A stretch of DNA of 64,000 nt from an uncultured SAR116 cluster alpha proteobacterium (GCA_902619485.1 CACNEF010000001.1:124001-188000); one strand, 5' to 3'. Shown: positions 1-10,116, numbered from the stretch's first letter. The notes: a model not told the origin generated them from the letters alone. Numbers and translations: made by a program.

Positions 1-1393
1 AAAACTCTGTTCTAAAACCTATTAAACCTCTACTAGCAATACAATAATCTATACGCACCCTTCCTTTACTATCTGGCACCATATCTATCAATTGAGCTTT
101 TCTTTCACCTAATTTTTCCATTATTTTACCTTGATGAATTTCTTCAATATCAATGGTTAAGTTTTCAAATGGCTCATTTTTAACATTGTCTATGATTTTT
201 GTAATGACTTCTGGAGATGATACTCCCATTTCAAAACCTTCTCTTCTCATATTCTCGATAAGAATAGATAAGTGAAGTTCACCACGACCCGAAATTCTAA
301 ACTTATCTGGATTGTCTGTGTCTTCAACTCTTAATGCAACATTAGTTTTTAATTCTTGATGTAGTCGTTCACGGATAGATCTGCTAGTAACTAATTTTCC
401 TTCTTGACCTGCAAATGGGCTGTCGTTTACTTGGATCATGATACTAATAGTAGGTTCGTCCACAGACAGTTTTTCTAATGCCTCAAACTTTCCAACCTCA
501 CAAATTGTATCAGAAATTTTTAACTCTCCTAAACCACTAATTGCTACAATATCACCTGCGTTAGCCTCATCAATTTCCTTTTTTTCTAAACCATGAAAAT
601 TCATTATTTGTAGAACTTTACCTTGACGAATATTACCATTTTCATTTCCTATGGATACGTTTTGACCTTTTTTTAAATGGCCTCTTCTAATTCTTCCAGT
701 TCCTATTAAACCAACATAACTAGAATAATTTAAAGCTGATATTTGCATTTGAAGATTATTATTGGGGTCAACATTGGGATAAGGAACTTTGTTTATAATT
801 GTATCAAAAATCGCATCCATATTATCTTTTTTATCTGTCATATCATTGGTAGCCCAACCTTGAATTGCAGAAGAATAAACCACAGGAAAATCAAGTTGAG
901 TTTCATTAGCACCTAATTTATCAAAAAGATCGAAAGTTTGATCTAATACCCAATCTGGTCTGGCTCCGTCTCTATCAACTTTGTTTATTACGACAATAGG
1001 ACAAAGGCCTGCCTCAAGAGCTTTTTTAGTGACAAAACTAGTTTGTGGCATAGGACCATCAACAGCATCAACTAATAACAATACGGAATCTACCATAGAT
1101 AAAACTCTTTCAACCTCACCACCAAAATCTGCATGTCCTGGGGTATCTACAATATTAATTCTCCATTGTTTCCATCTTAGTCCTGTATTTTTTGACAAAA
1201 TTGTTATGCCACGTTCTTTTTCTAAATCATTTGAATCCATAACTCTTTCAACTAATTCTGAATGGGCAGCAAACGTACCAGATTGTTGTAACAACGCATC
1301 AACTAAAGTTGTTTTACCATGATCAACATGAGCTACTATGGCTATATTTCTAATTAATTTTATCATTTCTTCTGTTGAGTAATTATTTTTCAT
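1..1393 (-). CDS. typA: Ribosome-associated GTPase TypA/BipA (3' end beyond window)
   Basis: Translational GTPase of the EF-G/LepA class that binds the ribosome and aids assembly and stress growth. About 464 codons are present; the family is about 600 residues, so the C-terminal quarter lies left of the window. Visible motifs: the G1 loop HVDHGKTT at residues 22-29, an effector region with EKERGITI, the G3 motif DTPGHADF, and NKVD for guanine recognition. At the truncated end the family-specific ARGLIGFRTEF-like stretch appears as SRGLIGFRTEF, which separates TypA from LepA and EF-G. The ATG at 1393 has no clear Shine-Dalgarno; a second ATG at 1366 (MIKLIRNIAIVAH) matches the usual family start and may be the real one. 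Family identity is secure. Confidence 0.96.
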   Translation of the reverse strand, partial: MKNNYSTEEMIKLIRNIAIVAHVDHGKTTLVDALLQQSGTFAAHSELVERVMDSNDLEKERGITILSKNTGLRWKQWRINIVDTPGHADFGGEVERVLSMVDSVLLLVDAVDGPMPQTSFVTKKALEAGLCPIVVINKVDRDGARPDWVLDQTFDLFDKLGANETQLDFPVVYSSAIQGWATNDMTDKKDNMDAIFDTIINKVPYPNVDPNNNLQMQISALNYSSYVGLIGTGRIRRGHLKKGQNVSIGNENGNIRQGKVLQIMNFHGLEKKEIDEANAGDIVAISGLGELKISDTICEVGKFEALEKLSVDEPTISIMIQVNDSPFAGQEGKLVTSRSIRERLHQELKTNVALRVEDTDNPDKFRISGRGELHLSILIENMRREGFEMGVSSPEVITKIIDNVKNEPFENLTIDIEEIHQGKIMEKLGERKAQLIDMVPDSKGRVRIDYCIASRGLIGFRTEF

Positions 1394-1433
1394 TTTAGAT
1401 ATTTAATTATTAAAAATATTTTGCGACGTTGCT

Positions 1434-1463
1434 TATATAGCTTTTTATTAAGCCTTTTGTCAC
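1434..1463 (-). promoter_or_regulatory. Possible sigma70 promoter for typA
   Basis: On the minus strand, GTGACA (1463-1458) is followed after 18 bases by TATATA (1439-1434), about 40 bases ahead of the typA ATG. The -35 matches the consensus at five of six positions. This is a visual match in AT-rich DNA, so chance is a real alternative. Confidence 0.4.
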
Positions 1464-1497
1464 TAAATAAAAACAAAGATTAATAATTTAATTAGAA

Positions 1498-4400
1498 TTA
1501 AACAAATTCTTCTTGTTTAGTTTGAGAAATTGGTTTTACTTTTTCGAATTTTAGAGCTAAAGCAAGTAAAGGTGGAACCATAAGTAAAGTTAAAATAGCA
1601 GAGGTAGATAATCCTCCAAAAACAACAGTTCCAATACCACGGTATAATTCTGACCCAGAACCTGGGAAAATTACAAGTGGAATTAATCCGAACAAGCTTG
1701 TCAAGGTTGACATGAAAATCGGTCTTATCCTATTTCTAGTCGCTTCTGTTATAGCTTCTGAAATTTTCAAACTTTCATATCTAATATGCCAAAGAGTTTG
1801 CTCTACCATCAAAATGGAATTATTCACAACAATTCCAGTTAAAATTATAAAACCTAACATAGTGAGCATATCCATTGATTGCTCAGTAAATTGATTTAAA
1901 ATCACTAGTCCCATAACACCTCCTGCACCTGCTATAGGAACAGTTATGACAATAACAAATGGTAGAATAAATGACCTCATTAAAACTGTAAGCAATAAGA
2001 AAATAACAAAAAGTGCAATTACTACGTTATTTTTCATTGCAATCCATGTTCTTTCTAATTCACTTGCTGCACCGGATAAGTTTATTGAAATACCACTATG
2101 AATATCTTTCATTAGAGGTTCAATTACTGAGTTCTTTAGTTTTAAAACAGCATCTTCTAATGAGATACTTTCATGTGGACGTAATTGTAATGTAATCACT
2201 CTTCTGCCTGACAACCTTTTTATTTGTTTAGGAACACCAATCAAGTCAATCTCGGCGACTTGTGACAATCTTACTAATTCTCCTGTTTTAATAGTCAATG
2301 GTAAATTTTTTAAATCATCTATTTTGTTTATATTTGCTTTATTCGAAGTTAAGACAAGCTCAATTAATCTTCCTTCAAACGGTATCTCCAAGACCCTTAT
2401 CCCATCATTATAAACATCTAAAGATTGTGCTAAATCTCTTGCTGACATTCCTATGTCAGCTAATCTTTCTGGAATAGGTTTTATTAGTACTTGGGGAGAT
2501 CCTGTCCCCATTTGAGGAACTGATCTTACTTGATGTCCATTTTTAGGAGGAAATTTACTTCTTATATTTCTAAAAATTTTTTGGGCTGTGGGTTGTATTA
2601 AGTCTAGTGAAGGTCCTGTAATTTCAAGTTTTATTACTCTAGATCCACCCACCGACCTTCCAAATAATGAAGCTTGTTGAGCAAATGCTCTAGCGCCTGG
2701 TTGTGATCTTATCGGTTTTGTTAATACTGGTAAAATTTCTTTTACTCTGTTAGGATTTTCAGTAGCTGCTCCTGCAAATGCTCCACCTGAATAAGCTACA
2801 AAGAAGAAACGTGAAATCTTTGGTTTTCCATAAGGACCATCACTCTCAGCCTCCCAAAGTGGTTTTGCGGCTCTCTCCATCGCTCTAGATATTTCAATAG
2901 TTGATTCTTTATTATACCCTGGCGGTACAATTACACGAGCAAATACAAAATTTCTATTCCCATCAGGCAAATAATCAAGTGGAGGAATAAAAGATACTAT
3001 TATTAAACCAGCGGTTATTATTAAACATAAAACAACAGTCAAACCAGATTTCAAAGAACTAGTTGACCAAGAAGCATATGTTTGTATCGATTTTGCTAAC
3101 TTACCAGCAAAATTATCAATAAATTTAATAGAAAACCATTTTTCCTCTTTTTCTTTTGAACTCACAAGCATTCTAGAAGCTACAGTTGGTATTAATGTTA
3201 TTGAAATTATAACTGAGATTAATACCGATACTGAAATTGCTATGCCTATATCTCTAAATAATTGACCTACTGGCAAATCTAGTAATAAAATTGGAATGAA
3301 AACAACAACAGTAGTTAGTGCAGAACCTAGTATGGGTGTCCAAACTTGTTTTGAGCCCCTGTATGAAGCCATGGTAGCAGACATGCCTGACTGTTTTAGT
3401 CTATATATATTCTCTTGACTGACAATTGAAGCATCAACTACCATTCCAACAGCAAAGGCTAGTCCAGCCAAAGATATAACGTTCACCGAAAGACCCAACC
3501 ATGAAATTGCCACAAATGTACCAATAACAGAAACTGGTATTGCCAACATAATTATAGATGTAGGTCTGATGCTCCTTAAAAAAAACATTAATATACATAT
3601 TGCAAGAATTCCACCAATAATGATGTTTTGTTGAACTAATTTAATGGCAGCATTTATATAAACTGTTTCATCATAAACATTGTTCAAAACAAGACCATTT
3701 TCAGCAAGAATGCCATTATTTAATTTTTCAATTTCTATCTTTAAGTTTTTGATAATTTCTACAACGTTTGAATCAGGTTCTCTTATTACTGCAAAAGTGA
3801 TTGCATCCTGTCCGTTTAATCTTCTAAAACTAGTAGGTTTTTTGTAAGACATATATATTTTTGCTACATCTTCTAACTTCACATTTACCGGGATACCATC
3901 TAAACCCGTTTCAGATCTCAAAATTATATTTCTAGCAGTTGCTGGAGTATATGAAATAGCTTCAGCTCGAAGAGAATAAGTTCTTTTTCCCTCAATAATT
4001 TCTCCTGCCGTGACTTGTGCTGAACTAGCTCTCAGTGCCTCCAATACAGCTGGTATTGAAATTGAATATTCAGCTAATTTATCTATATCCAATGCTACTT
4101 TTAATTCTTTTTTTTGCCCTCCTCGGAATGTTATTTCTGAAACCCCTTCTATTCGTGATAATTTTTCTATAATTTCATATTCTACAAAATCACCTAAACT
4201 TCCTAGGTCTTGTACTTTAGATCCAGGTAATTTAATCATAGCCAATCTTGAAATTGGGCTATCATCTGAATTAGATGTACGAACAGTTGGCCGTTTTGAA
4301 TCAAAAGGTAAACCGTCAATTGAGGAAACTTTACTTAAGAGCTGCACAAGAGCAATGTCCATATCTTGACCAACAGAATATGTTAAGGTTACTCTTGCAG

Positions 4401-4665
4401 ATCCAAAACGACTATCTGATTCAACTCTTTCAATACCAGTAAGTGAACTAACCGCTAATTCAACCCTAGTGACAACTTCCCTTTCAACATCTTTAGGAGA
4501 AGCACCTGGCCATGAAACTCTTACCTGTAAAACTGGTTTGTCTATGTCAGGTGTCATTTGAATTGGTATTTTTTGTAAAGAGACAAAACCAAAAGCAATA
4601 ATAAGAAAAACCATTGCAGCAACTGCAATAGGTTGTTTAATTGCAAATTTGATTAAATTATCCAT
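1498..4665 (-). CDS. RND-family efflux permease (HAE1/AcrB type)
   Basis: Inner-membrane proton-driven drug or solute exporter of the AcrB/MdtB class, expected to work with the fusion protein encoded just upstream and an outer-membrane channel not seen here. At 1055 residues it has the full family length, with one N-terminal helix, two large periplasmic loops and two clusters of membrane segments. The TM4 motif reads GMVVDASIVSQENIYR: the first of the two AcrB proton-relay aspartates (D407) is kept, the second (D408) is alanine. The TM10 lysine position reads GIVVNNSILMVE, with Asn in place of K940. Such replacements occur in other HAE subgroups, so coupling may differ from AcrB. It lies 21 bases after the fusion protein, in one operon. 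Substrate cannot be told. Confidence 0.93.
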   Translation of the reverse strand: MDNLIKFAIKQPIAVAAMVFLIIAFGFVSLQKIPIQMTPDIDKPVLQVRVSWPGASPKDVEREVVTRVELAVSSLTGIERVESDSRFGSARVTLTYSVGQDMDIALVQLLSKVSSIDGLPFDSKRPTVRTSNSDDSPISRLAMIKLPGSKVQDLGSLGDFVEYEIIEKLSRIEGVSEITFRGGQKKELKVALDIDKLAEYSISIPAVLEALRASSAQVTAGEIIEGKRTYSLRAEAISYTPATARNIILRSETGLDGIPVNVKLEDVAKIYMSYKKPTSFRRLNGQDAITFAVIREPDSNVVEIIKNLKIEIEKLNNGILAENGLVLNNVYDETVYINAAIKLVQQNIIIGGILAICILMFFLRSIRPTSIIMLAIPVSVIGTFVAISWLGLSVNVISLAGLAFAVGMVVDASIVSQENIYRLKQSGMSATMASYRGSKQVWTPILGSALTTVVVFIPILLLDLPVGQLFRDIGIAISVSVLISVIISITLIPTVASRMLVSSKEKEEKWFSIKFIDNFAGKLAKSIQTYASWSTSSLKSGLTVVLCLIITAGLIIVSFIPPLDYLPDGNRNFVFARVIVPPGYNKESTIEISRAMERAAKPLWEAESDGPYGKPKISRFFFVAYSGGAFAGAATENPNRVKEILPVLTKPIRSQPGARAFAQQASLFGRSVGGSRVIKLEITGPSLDLIQPTAQKIFRNIRSKFPPKNGHQVRSVPQMGTGSPQVLIKPIPERLADIGMSARDLAQSLDVYNDGIRVLEIPFEGRLIELVLTSNKANINKIDDLKNLPLTIKTGELVRLSQVAEIDLIGVPKQIKRLSGRRVITLQLRPHESISLEDAVLKLKNSVIEPLMKDIHSGISINLSGAASELERTWIAMKNNVVIALFVIFLLLTVLMRSFILPFVIVITVPIAGAGGVMGLVILNQFTEQSMDMLTMLGFIILTGIVVNNSILMVEQTLWHIRYESLKISEAITEATRNRIRPIFMSTLTSLFGLIPLVIFPGSGSELYRGIGTVVFGGLSTSAILTLLMVPPLLALALKFEKVKPISQTKQEEFV

Positions 4666-4686
4666 ATTTTATAACTAAATCTTAGA

Positions 4687-5805
4687 TTATTTTTGTTTTC
4701 TTTTTATTTTAATCTCTTGGTTTGGTCTTAAATTTTCGTTTCCCTTCACCACTACTAATTGGCCTTCTTCTAAACCTTTTAAAATCTCTATTTTATCTCC
4801 AACTGATACCCCACTTTGAATAAACTTCTGTTTGGCTAAACCTTTATCAAAAATATACACAATTTGTTTATTAGCGGATGGAATTAGTGCATCTTTTGGT
4901 ATAAGCAATCTTGGTTTAATGTCTCCAAAAGGTATATATAAAGAAAATCTAGTACCAGAAGCATTAATATTTGTTGGCAAATCTTCATTCAAACTTATTC
5001 TAAGTTTCCTGGTTCCAGTTCTGACATTCTCAATGTTTACAATACCACGCACTTTCCCAGAAAATTTAGCTTTTTGACTAAAAATATCAACTTTTGAACC
5101 TATTTTAACTTCTGAAGCTAGATCTGATCTTAAATCAGTTTCTATCTCTTTAAATTTATTGTTCAGAATTGATGCTAAAATTTTACCTTTAGATGTCAAT
5201 GCACCAACTTGTGCATCTATATTGACAATGTTTCCATCTATTGGTGATAAAATCTTTGAAAAACTTAGATTTTCATTATTTTCACCAAGTAAAATTTCAA
5301 GCCTTTTAATATTATATTTTCTTTGAGCAATTTGTTGCTGATTTTCAAGAAGCAAAATATTAATGTCATCTAAGTTATCTTGAGTAATAATATTTTGTTT
5401 TTTTAAATTATTAGCATTTTGAACTTTAGATAGCCTCAATGAAAATTTTTTTTCCAAAATATCAAGTGTCTCATTCTCATATTTCATTTCAGCAGAAATT
5501 TGCTCTATGTTTCGTAAAATATCTTTCGTATCAAGAGTAAATAAAACATCATTTTTCTTAACATTATCTCCAATCTTATAATGAATTTTTAAAATTTCTT
5601 GATTGATTTTTGAAGATATAATAACTGGGTTAACTGCTACTAATCTGCCTATAGATTCAGTTTTTTCTGCTATATCAAAATATTGAACTTTGGTAACATT
5701 TACTAGAGAAGCTCTATTACCCTTGTTTTTAAAGGATGATTGAGCAAATAATGGAAGTGAAATAAAAATTGATAAATTAACTAAAAAAACAATTAAAATT
5801 TTCAT
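4687..5805 (-). CDS. RND efflux periplasmic membrane-fusion protein
   Basis: Adaptor linking the RND permease to an outer-membrane channel. The N-terminus is a Sec signal peptide (about residues 1-22, ending near LFAQS). A split lipoyl/barrel-sandwich domain (around IHYKIGDNVKKNDVLFTLDT, and later ILSPIDGNIVNIDAQVG) encloses a long coiled-coil-prone stretch at roughly residues 90-170 rich in Glu, Lys and Leu, followed by beta-barrel and membrane-proximal parts. At 372 residues it has normal length. GGAAA precedes the ATG at a suitable distance. First gene of a two-gene operon with the permease. Confidence 0.9.
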   Translation of the reverse strand: MKILIVFLVNLSIFISLPLFAQSSFKNKGNRASLVNVTKVQYFDIAEKTESIGRLVAVNPVIISSKINQEILKIHYKIGDNVKKNDVLFTLDTKDILRNIEQISAEMKYENETLDILEKKFSLRLSKVQNANNLKKQNIITQDNLDDINILLLENQQQIAQRKYNIKRLEILLGENNENLSFSKILSPIDGNIVNIDAQVGALTSKGKILASILNNKFKEIETDLRSDLASEVKIGSKVDIFSQKAKFSGKVRGIVNIENVRTGTRKLRISLNEDLPTNINASGTRFSLYIPFGDIKPRLLIPKDALIPSANKQIVYIFDKGLAKQKFIQSGVSVGDKIEILKGLEEGQLVVVKGNENLRPNQEIKIKRKQK

Positions 5806-5834
5806 TTTTTTCCGATCAGTAATATAAAAAATGC

Positions 5835-7445
5835 TTAAATTTGAGGCCCCGAAGCTAGTAGTCTTTTCCCATGATCATTATCACAAAATTTTTGAAAATT
5901 ATTTATGAATAATTGTGCTAATTCTTTGGCTTTTGTTTCCCATTCAGCACTTGAATTCCAAGATTTTCTAGGATCAATTACATTTGAAGAAATATTTTTA
6001 AGATTTTTTGGAATTGATAAATTAAAATAAGGTATAATATCAGTTTCTATATCTTTTAATTCATCATTTAATATAGCGTCTATAATTAACCTTGTATCCT
6101 TTAAGGAAATTCTATCACCTTTACCATTCCATCCTGTATTAACTAAAAAAACTTGTGAATTTGATTTTTTCATTTTTTTTGACAATACATTTGAATATTG
6201 TGTTGGATGTAGCATTAAAAAAGCTGCTCCATAACATGCTGAAAAAGCTGGCTGAGGTTCAGTTATTCCCCTTTCTGTACCAGCTAATTTTGCCGTAAAA
6301 CCTGAAAGAAAATGATACTCAGCTTGTTCATAAGAAAGTTTTGATATTGGCGGAAGAACTCCAAATGCGTCAGCTGTTAAAAATATAATTTTAGAGGCAT
6401 GCTCCCCTTTTGATATTGGCTTTACAATATTATCAATGTGATAAATTGGATATGATACCCTAGTATTTTGAGTGACAGAGGTATCATTGTAGTCAACAAT
6501 TCCATTTTCATTCACCGTAACATTTTCAAGAAGAGCGTCTCTTCTAATAGCTTTAAAAATATCTGGTTCTTTATCTTTATCAAGGTCAATGGTCTTTGCA
6601 TAACAACCGCCTTCAAAGTTAAATACACCTTCATTATCCCACCCATGTTCATCGTCGCCAATCAATTGTCTTTTTGGATCTGTTGATAAGGTTGTTTTTC
6701 CAGTACCTGAAAGACCAAAAAACAATGCAACTGATCCGTCTTGCCCCATATTTGCAGAACAATGCATTGATGCTATATTTTTTTGTGGTAAGAGATAATT
6801 CATTATAGAGAACATACCCTTTTTCATCTCACCACCGTACCAAGTACCTCCAATTATCTGGATTTTATCCGTTAAATTAAAAGCAATAAATGTTTCAGAA
6901 TTTAAACCTTGTTCTTTAAAATTTTTATTAACTGATTTAGATCCATTTAAAACGTGAAAATCTGGCTTAAAATCTTTTAGTTCTTCTTCAGACGGTCTTA
7001 TAAACATATTTTTTACAAAGTGAGCTTGCCATGCGACTTCCATCACAAATCTTACTTTGAGACAACTATCATTATTAGCTCCACATAATGCGTCTACTAC
7101 ATACAGTTTTTTGTTCGAAAGTTGATTACTGACTATTTTGTATAGATTATCCCATATATTTTTATTTATTGGTTTATTATCATTTTTTGAATTTTCTGAA
7201 CTCCACCATAAATTGTCTTTGGTTGTTTCATCTTTTAATATATACTTATCTTTAGGAGATCTGCCGGTATAAATACCCGTCATTACATTAACAGCACCAT
7301 ACTCTGTATTTTGAACCTTTTCAAATCCTGATAAACTTTCATCATTTTCTTCATTATAGAGAAGGTCGTAAGAAGGATTGTAAACAATTTCAGAAATATT
7401 ATTTATTCCTATGTAAGATAATTGTTTTTTTACTTTTATATGCAT
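5835..7445 (-). CDS. pckA: Phosphoenolpyruvate carboxykinase (ATP)
   Basis: Cytosolic gluconeogenic enzyme: oxaloacetate + ATP gives PEP + CO2 + ADP. Motifs of the ATP-dependent class are clear: the substrate-binding TGRSPKDK at residues 60-67, the kinase-1a loop GLSGTGKTT at 244-252, and the metal-binding GDDEHGW at 263-269. 536 residues is the usual length. It fits growth on organic acids, acetate and propionate, for which activating enzymes (acs, prpE) lie in this window. It stands alone, divergent from the monooxygenase gene, with a 211-base spacer that carries a 10-base direct repeat. No strong Shine-Dalgarno precedes the ATG. Confidence 0.97.
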   Translation of the reverse strand: MHIKVKKQLSYIGINNISEIVYNPSYDLLYNEENDESLSGFEKVQNTEYGAVNVMTGIYTGRSPKDKYILKDETTKDNLWWSSENSKNDNKPINKNIWDNLYKIVSNQLSNKKLYVVDALCGANNDSCLKVRFVMEVAWQAHFVKNMFIRPSEEELKDFKPDFHVLNGSKSVNKNFKEQGLNSETFIAFNLTDKIQIIGGTWYGGEMKKGMFSIMNYLLPQKNIASMHCSANMGQDGSVALFFGLSGTGKTTLSTDPKRQLIGDDEHGWDNEGVFNFEGGCYAKTIDLDKDKEPDIFKAIRRDALLENVTVNENGIVDYNDTSVTQNTRVSYPIYHIDNIVKPISKGEHASKIIFLTADAFGVLPPISKLSYEQAEYHFLSGFTAKLAGTERGITEPQPAFSACYGAAFLMLHPTQYSNVLSKKMKKSNSQVFLVNTGWNGKGDRISLKDTRLIIDAILNDELKDIETDIIPYFNLSIPKNLKNISSNVIDPRKSWNSSAEWETKAKELAQLFINNFQKFCDNDHGKRLLASGPQI

Positions 7446-7568
7446 AAATTGCTCAAAATTTAGTTATATTTGTGGTTCAATCTTTAGTATTTTTTATGAA
7501 AGTTCAAGTTATTTATAATCAATAATACTATATTAAAAAATTAAAATTAATGATGTAAAATATCAGTT

Positions 7569-7601
7569 TATCTAATATGATAGCCATATGATATCTAATA
7601 T
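7569..7601. repeat. 10-bp direct repeat in the pckA/monooxygenase divergent spacer
   Basis: TATCTAATAT occurs at 7569-7578 and again at 7592-7601, 23 bases apart start to start, close to two helical turns. Between the copies ATATGATA also occurs twice. The spacer separates two divergent genes, so a tandem operator is possible, but base composition makes short AT repeats cheap. Confidence 0.35.
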
Positions 7602-7656
7602 TTATATTTCAAGGTTTTATTCTTATTAAAATTAATAATATGTAGTTTATTAAAAG

Positions 7657-8772
7657 ATGAAAAAACATTTAACTATAATTGGTGGGGGGGTTTCTTCTTG
7701 GATAGCCGCAAGCGTTTTTGCTGATAGTGGTTACTCCATAGATATTTTCGAAGGAAAAAACAAGAGTTTTGGGTCCCAACAGATTACGCCCAATGGTTGG
7801 AAAGCATTATCAAGACTTATAGAACCAAAAAAAATTCAGAAATATTATGAACCATTTTATAATATTTACATAAAAAGATTAAATTCAAAAAATAATTTAG
7901 AACTTTTATACCATCGTAACCTAGTAGAACTAAATTATAATTACGGTTCTATTGAAAGAAAAAGTATAATTAGTTTTTTCAAAAAAAATGCACTTAAAAA
8001 AAATACAATTAAAATAATTAACTCTAATGTGACAAATATAATTTCAAATTATAAGTGTAATGAATTAATTGATGACAAAGGACAAATTTTTAAAACCAAT
8101 TTAGTGATTGGTTCTGATGGAATTGATGGAGTTAGTAGAAAGTTTGTGGTTGGGTCTAATAATTATATTAAAAAGAAAAAAATTTATAGATCAATCTCAT
8201 TTAAAAATAGTGCCTACAATTTATCAAAAACAATTTTGCAAGTATTGATTCAAGAAAATGGTTATTATGTAATTTATCCAACAATTATTAATAATAAAAA
8301 AGCAACAAATTATGTCTTTGTTCCACAAAACAATGAAACTAAACTACCAACCTTAAACAACAAAATTTTAAGTTACCTTATTCCTGAGGACTTAGAATGG
8401 AAAATAACATACTCTTCATTTAATAATGGAGAAAAAACTTCAATTTATAAAAATGGTCTATTTCTATTTGGAGATGCTGCTTTTGCAATACCACCACATA
8501 CTGCACAAGCAGGCAATCAAATATTAGAAGACGCTACTTACATCAAAAAATTATTGAATGCAAATTATGATTTTTATGAAATAGTAAATATGTTTATTAG
8601 AGAAAGATATTTAAAAAAAGATATGTTGGCTAAAAAATCAAAAATGGTTGGTGAGATACTTAATGCCCAAAATATTGCAAAATATTTTAGAGATTACAGC
8701 TTAAAGTTAAATGGGAATGATTTGTTAGATAAAATTTTGAACCCTATTTGGACAACAGAAAGTTATGAATAA
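7657..8772 (+). CDS. FAD-dependent aromatic hydroxylase-like monooxygenase
   Basis: Class A flavoprotein monooxygenase fold (salicylate hydroxylase/UbiH type), which uses NAD(P)H and O2 to hydroxylate a small, often aromatic, substrate. An N-terminal Rossmann motif at residues 9-14 (GGGVSS instead of the usual GxGxxG), a DG motif (VIGSDGIDGVSRKF near residue 150) and the second FAD motif GDAAFAIPPHTAQAGNQ near residue 272 are visible. The usual GDAAH is GDAAF and the last Rossmann Gly is Ser, so the protein is divergent. The first motif is encoded over a run of seven G, unusual in this genome. It overlaps the glutathione peroxidase gene by 8 bases, so the two are probably co-translated. Substrate unknown. 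Confidence 0.8.
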   Translation: MKKHLTIIGGGVSSWIAASVFADSGYSIDIFEGKNKSFGSQQITPNGWKALSRLIEPKKIQKYYEPFYNIYIKRLNSKNNLELLYHRNLVELNYNYGSIERKSIISFFKKNALKKNTIKIINSNVTNIISNYKCNELIDDKGQIFKTNLVIGSDGIDGVSRKFVVGSNNYIKKKKIYRSISFKNSAYNLSKTILQVLIQENGYYVIYPTIINNKKATNYVFVPQNNETKLPTLNNKILSYLIPEDLEWKITYSSFNNGEKTSIYKNGLFLFGDAAFAIPPHTAQAGNQILEDATYIKKLLNANYDFYEIVNMFIRERYLKKDMLAKKSKMVGEILNAQNIAKYFRDYSLKLNGNDLLDKILNPIWTTESYE

Positions 8773-9304
8773 AATTTTAATCTATATAATTTTGATAGGG
8801 ATATTAATGACTTCGGAAGTAAGAGCAAACGTTTATCAATTTAATTTTAAATCAATAGATGGAAAGGAAATTAATTTAAATGATTTCAAAGGGAAACCCA
8901 TTTTCATTGTTAATACCGCTTCGCTTTGTGGATTTACTTATCAATATGGCGATATCGAAACTCTTCAACAAAAATATAAGAAAGATGGATTAATTATTAT
9001 TGGCATACCCTCTAATGACTTTGGAAATCAGGAACTATCATCAAATCAAAAGGTCAAAGAATTTTGTACAATAAATTTTGATATTTCTTTCATGCTTACA
9101 GAAATAACCAAAATAAAAGGTGAAAAAGGTCACCCTTTTTTTAAATGGGTAAAAAAAGAAGCTGGATTTTTAGCTTTCCCAAAATGGAATTTCTATAAAT
9201 ATCTCATTAATAAGGAAGGTTTGTTAGTCAAATGGTATGCTAGCACTACTAGGCCAAACTCAAATAAAATTACAACAGAAATAAATAAGATAATCTTAAA
9301 ATAA
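8765..9304 (+). CDS. Glutathione peroxidase-like thiol peroxidase
   Basis: Reduces hydrogen peroxide and organic hydroperoxides with glutathione or thioredoxin. Catalytic Cys55 (TASLCGFT) stands where animal enzymes have selenocysteine; a conserved NDFGNQE segment near residue 84 and the WNF motif (FPKWNFYKYL) near residue 143 complete the site. A second Cys (EFCTIN, near 100) is where thioredoxin-dependent members have the resolving Cys. Residues 1-21 form a likely signal peptide, so it may be exported. Coupled by overlap to the upstream monooxygenase and followed at once by a terminator. Confidence 0.9.
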   Translation: MNKILIYIILIGILMTSEVRANVYQFNFKSIDGKEINLNDFKGKPIFIVNTASLCGFTYQYGDIETLQQKYKKDGLIIIGIPSNDFGNQELSSNQKVKEFCTINFDISFMLTEITKIKGEKGHPFFKWVKKEAGFLAFPKWNFYKYLINKEGLLVKWYASTTRPNSNKITTEINKIILK

Positions 9305-9331
9305 AAAAAGCCATCTTTCGATGGCTTTTTT
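9304..9331. terminator. Bidirectional intrinsic terminator
   Basis: GCCATC (9310-9315), loop TTTC, GATGGC (9320-9325), with an A-run before the stem and a T-run after it. It lies between the stops of convergent genes (peroxidase + and Bax-inhibitor-like gene -), so it can serve both. It is the clearest intrinsic terminator in the window. Confidence 0.9.
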
Positions 9332-9350
9332 CAAATTAACTTTATGAAAT

Positions 9351-10079
9351 TTATTCTCTATTACCTAAAAAAGCTAATAAGAATTGAAACATTAGGATAA
9401 AGTCTAGGTATAAAGTTAAGGCTCCTAATACAGATTTTTTCCCAGCTGCTTCATTATTATCACCAGCTAAATACATATTTTTTATTTTTTGAGTGTCATA
9501 GGCAGTTAAGCCAGCAAAGATTAATACCCCAACAATAGAAATCATAAAATCTAATTGTGTTGAGGCCATAAAAATATTTACTATCTGTGCTATTATAAGT
9601 CCAAATACTCCCATCATAAGGAAAGAACCTAAGCCTGAAAGGGATTTTTTAGTTGTATAACCATAAATAGACAATGCTGCGAAAGCTGCTGCTGTAACAA
9701 AGAAAGCTCTAACTACTGATGCGCCAGTATAAATTAGCAACAATGAAGATAAAGACAGACCCATTAGACCAGCATATATGTAAAACAAGTTTCTAGCCTT
9801 TTCAGCAGAAATACTATTTAGCTTTGCTGAGATATAGAATACCATCCCTAATGGTGCTAACATAACAACCCATTTAAGTGGACTTAAGAAAAATAATTCA
9901 CCAATGGGTGTTAATGCACCATTTGATATGGCAAGAAAATTTAATCCCAAAGCCATTAATCCTGTCAAAGCTAGGGCAGTTGTCATATGATTATAAACAC
10001 CAAGCATGTATGATCTAAGACCCAAATCAATTTGGGTAGCTTGAGCATTTGAGCTTGACATAAAGCGATTATTGTTCAT
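9351..10079 (-). CDS. Bax inhibitor-1/YccA family membrane protein
   Basis: Integral inner-membrane protein of the BI-1 (UPF0005) family; bacterial members are linked to FtsH control (YccA) or to calcium leak. The 242 residues form about seven hydrophobic segments. Family hallmarks include LTAYDTQKIKNMY near residue 195 and the C-terminal LTLYLDFILMFQFLLAFLG. AAGGAT lies upstream of the ATG. A single-gene unit ending at the shared terminator. Confidence 0.9.
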   Translation of the reverse strand: MNNNRFMSSSNAQATQIDLGLRSYMLGVYNHMTTALALTGLMALGLNFLAISNGALTPIGELFFLSPLKWVVMLAPLGMVFYISAKLNSISAEKARNLFYIYAGLMGLSLSSLLLIYTGASVVRAFFVTAAAFAALSIYGYTTKKSLSGLGSFLMMGVFGLIIAQIVNIFMASTQLDFMISIVGVLIFAGLTAYDTQKIKNMYLAGDNNEAAGKKSVLGALTLYLDFILMFQFLLAFLGNRE

Positions 10080-10110
10080 GTAGTTATTATCCTTTTAAAT
10101 AATTAAATTA

Positions 10111-10116
10111 ATTATA
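10111..10116 (-). promoter_or_regulatory. Possible -10 element for the BI-1-like gene
   Basis: The minus strand carries TATAAT here, about 30 bases ahead of the start codon. No good -35 is visible at 17 bases, so it is only a weak promoter candidate. Confidence 0.3.

Noticed and set aside
4010-4369. Long open frames antisense to the RND permease and other large genes
   Set aside because: Shadow frames of real genes; no ribosome sites and no recognisable protein text.
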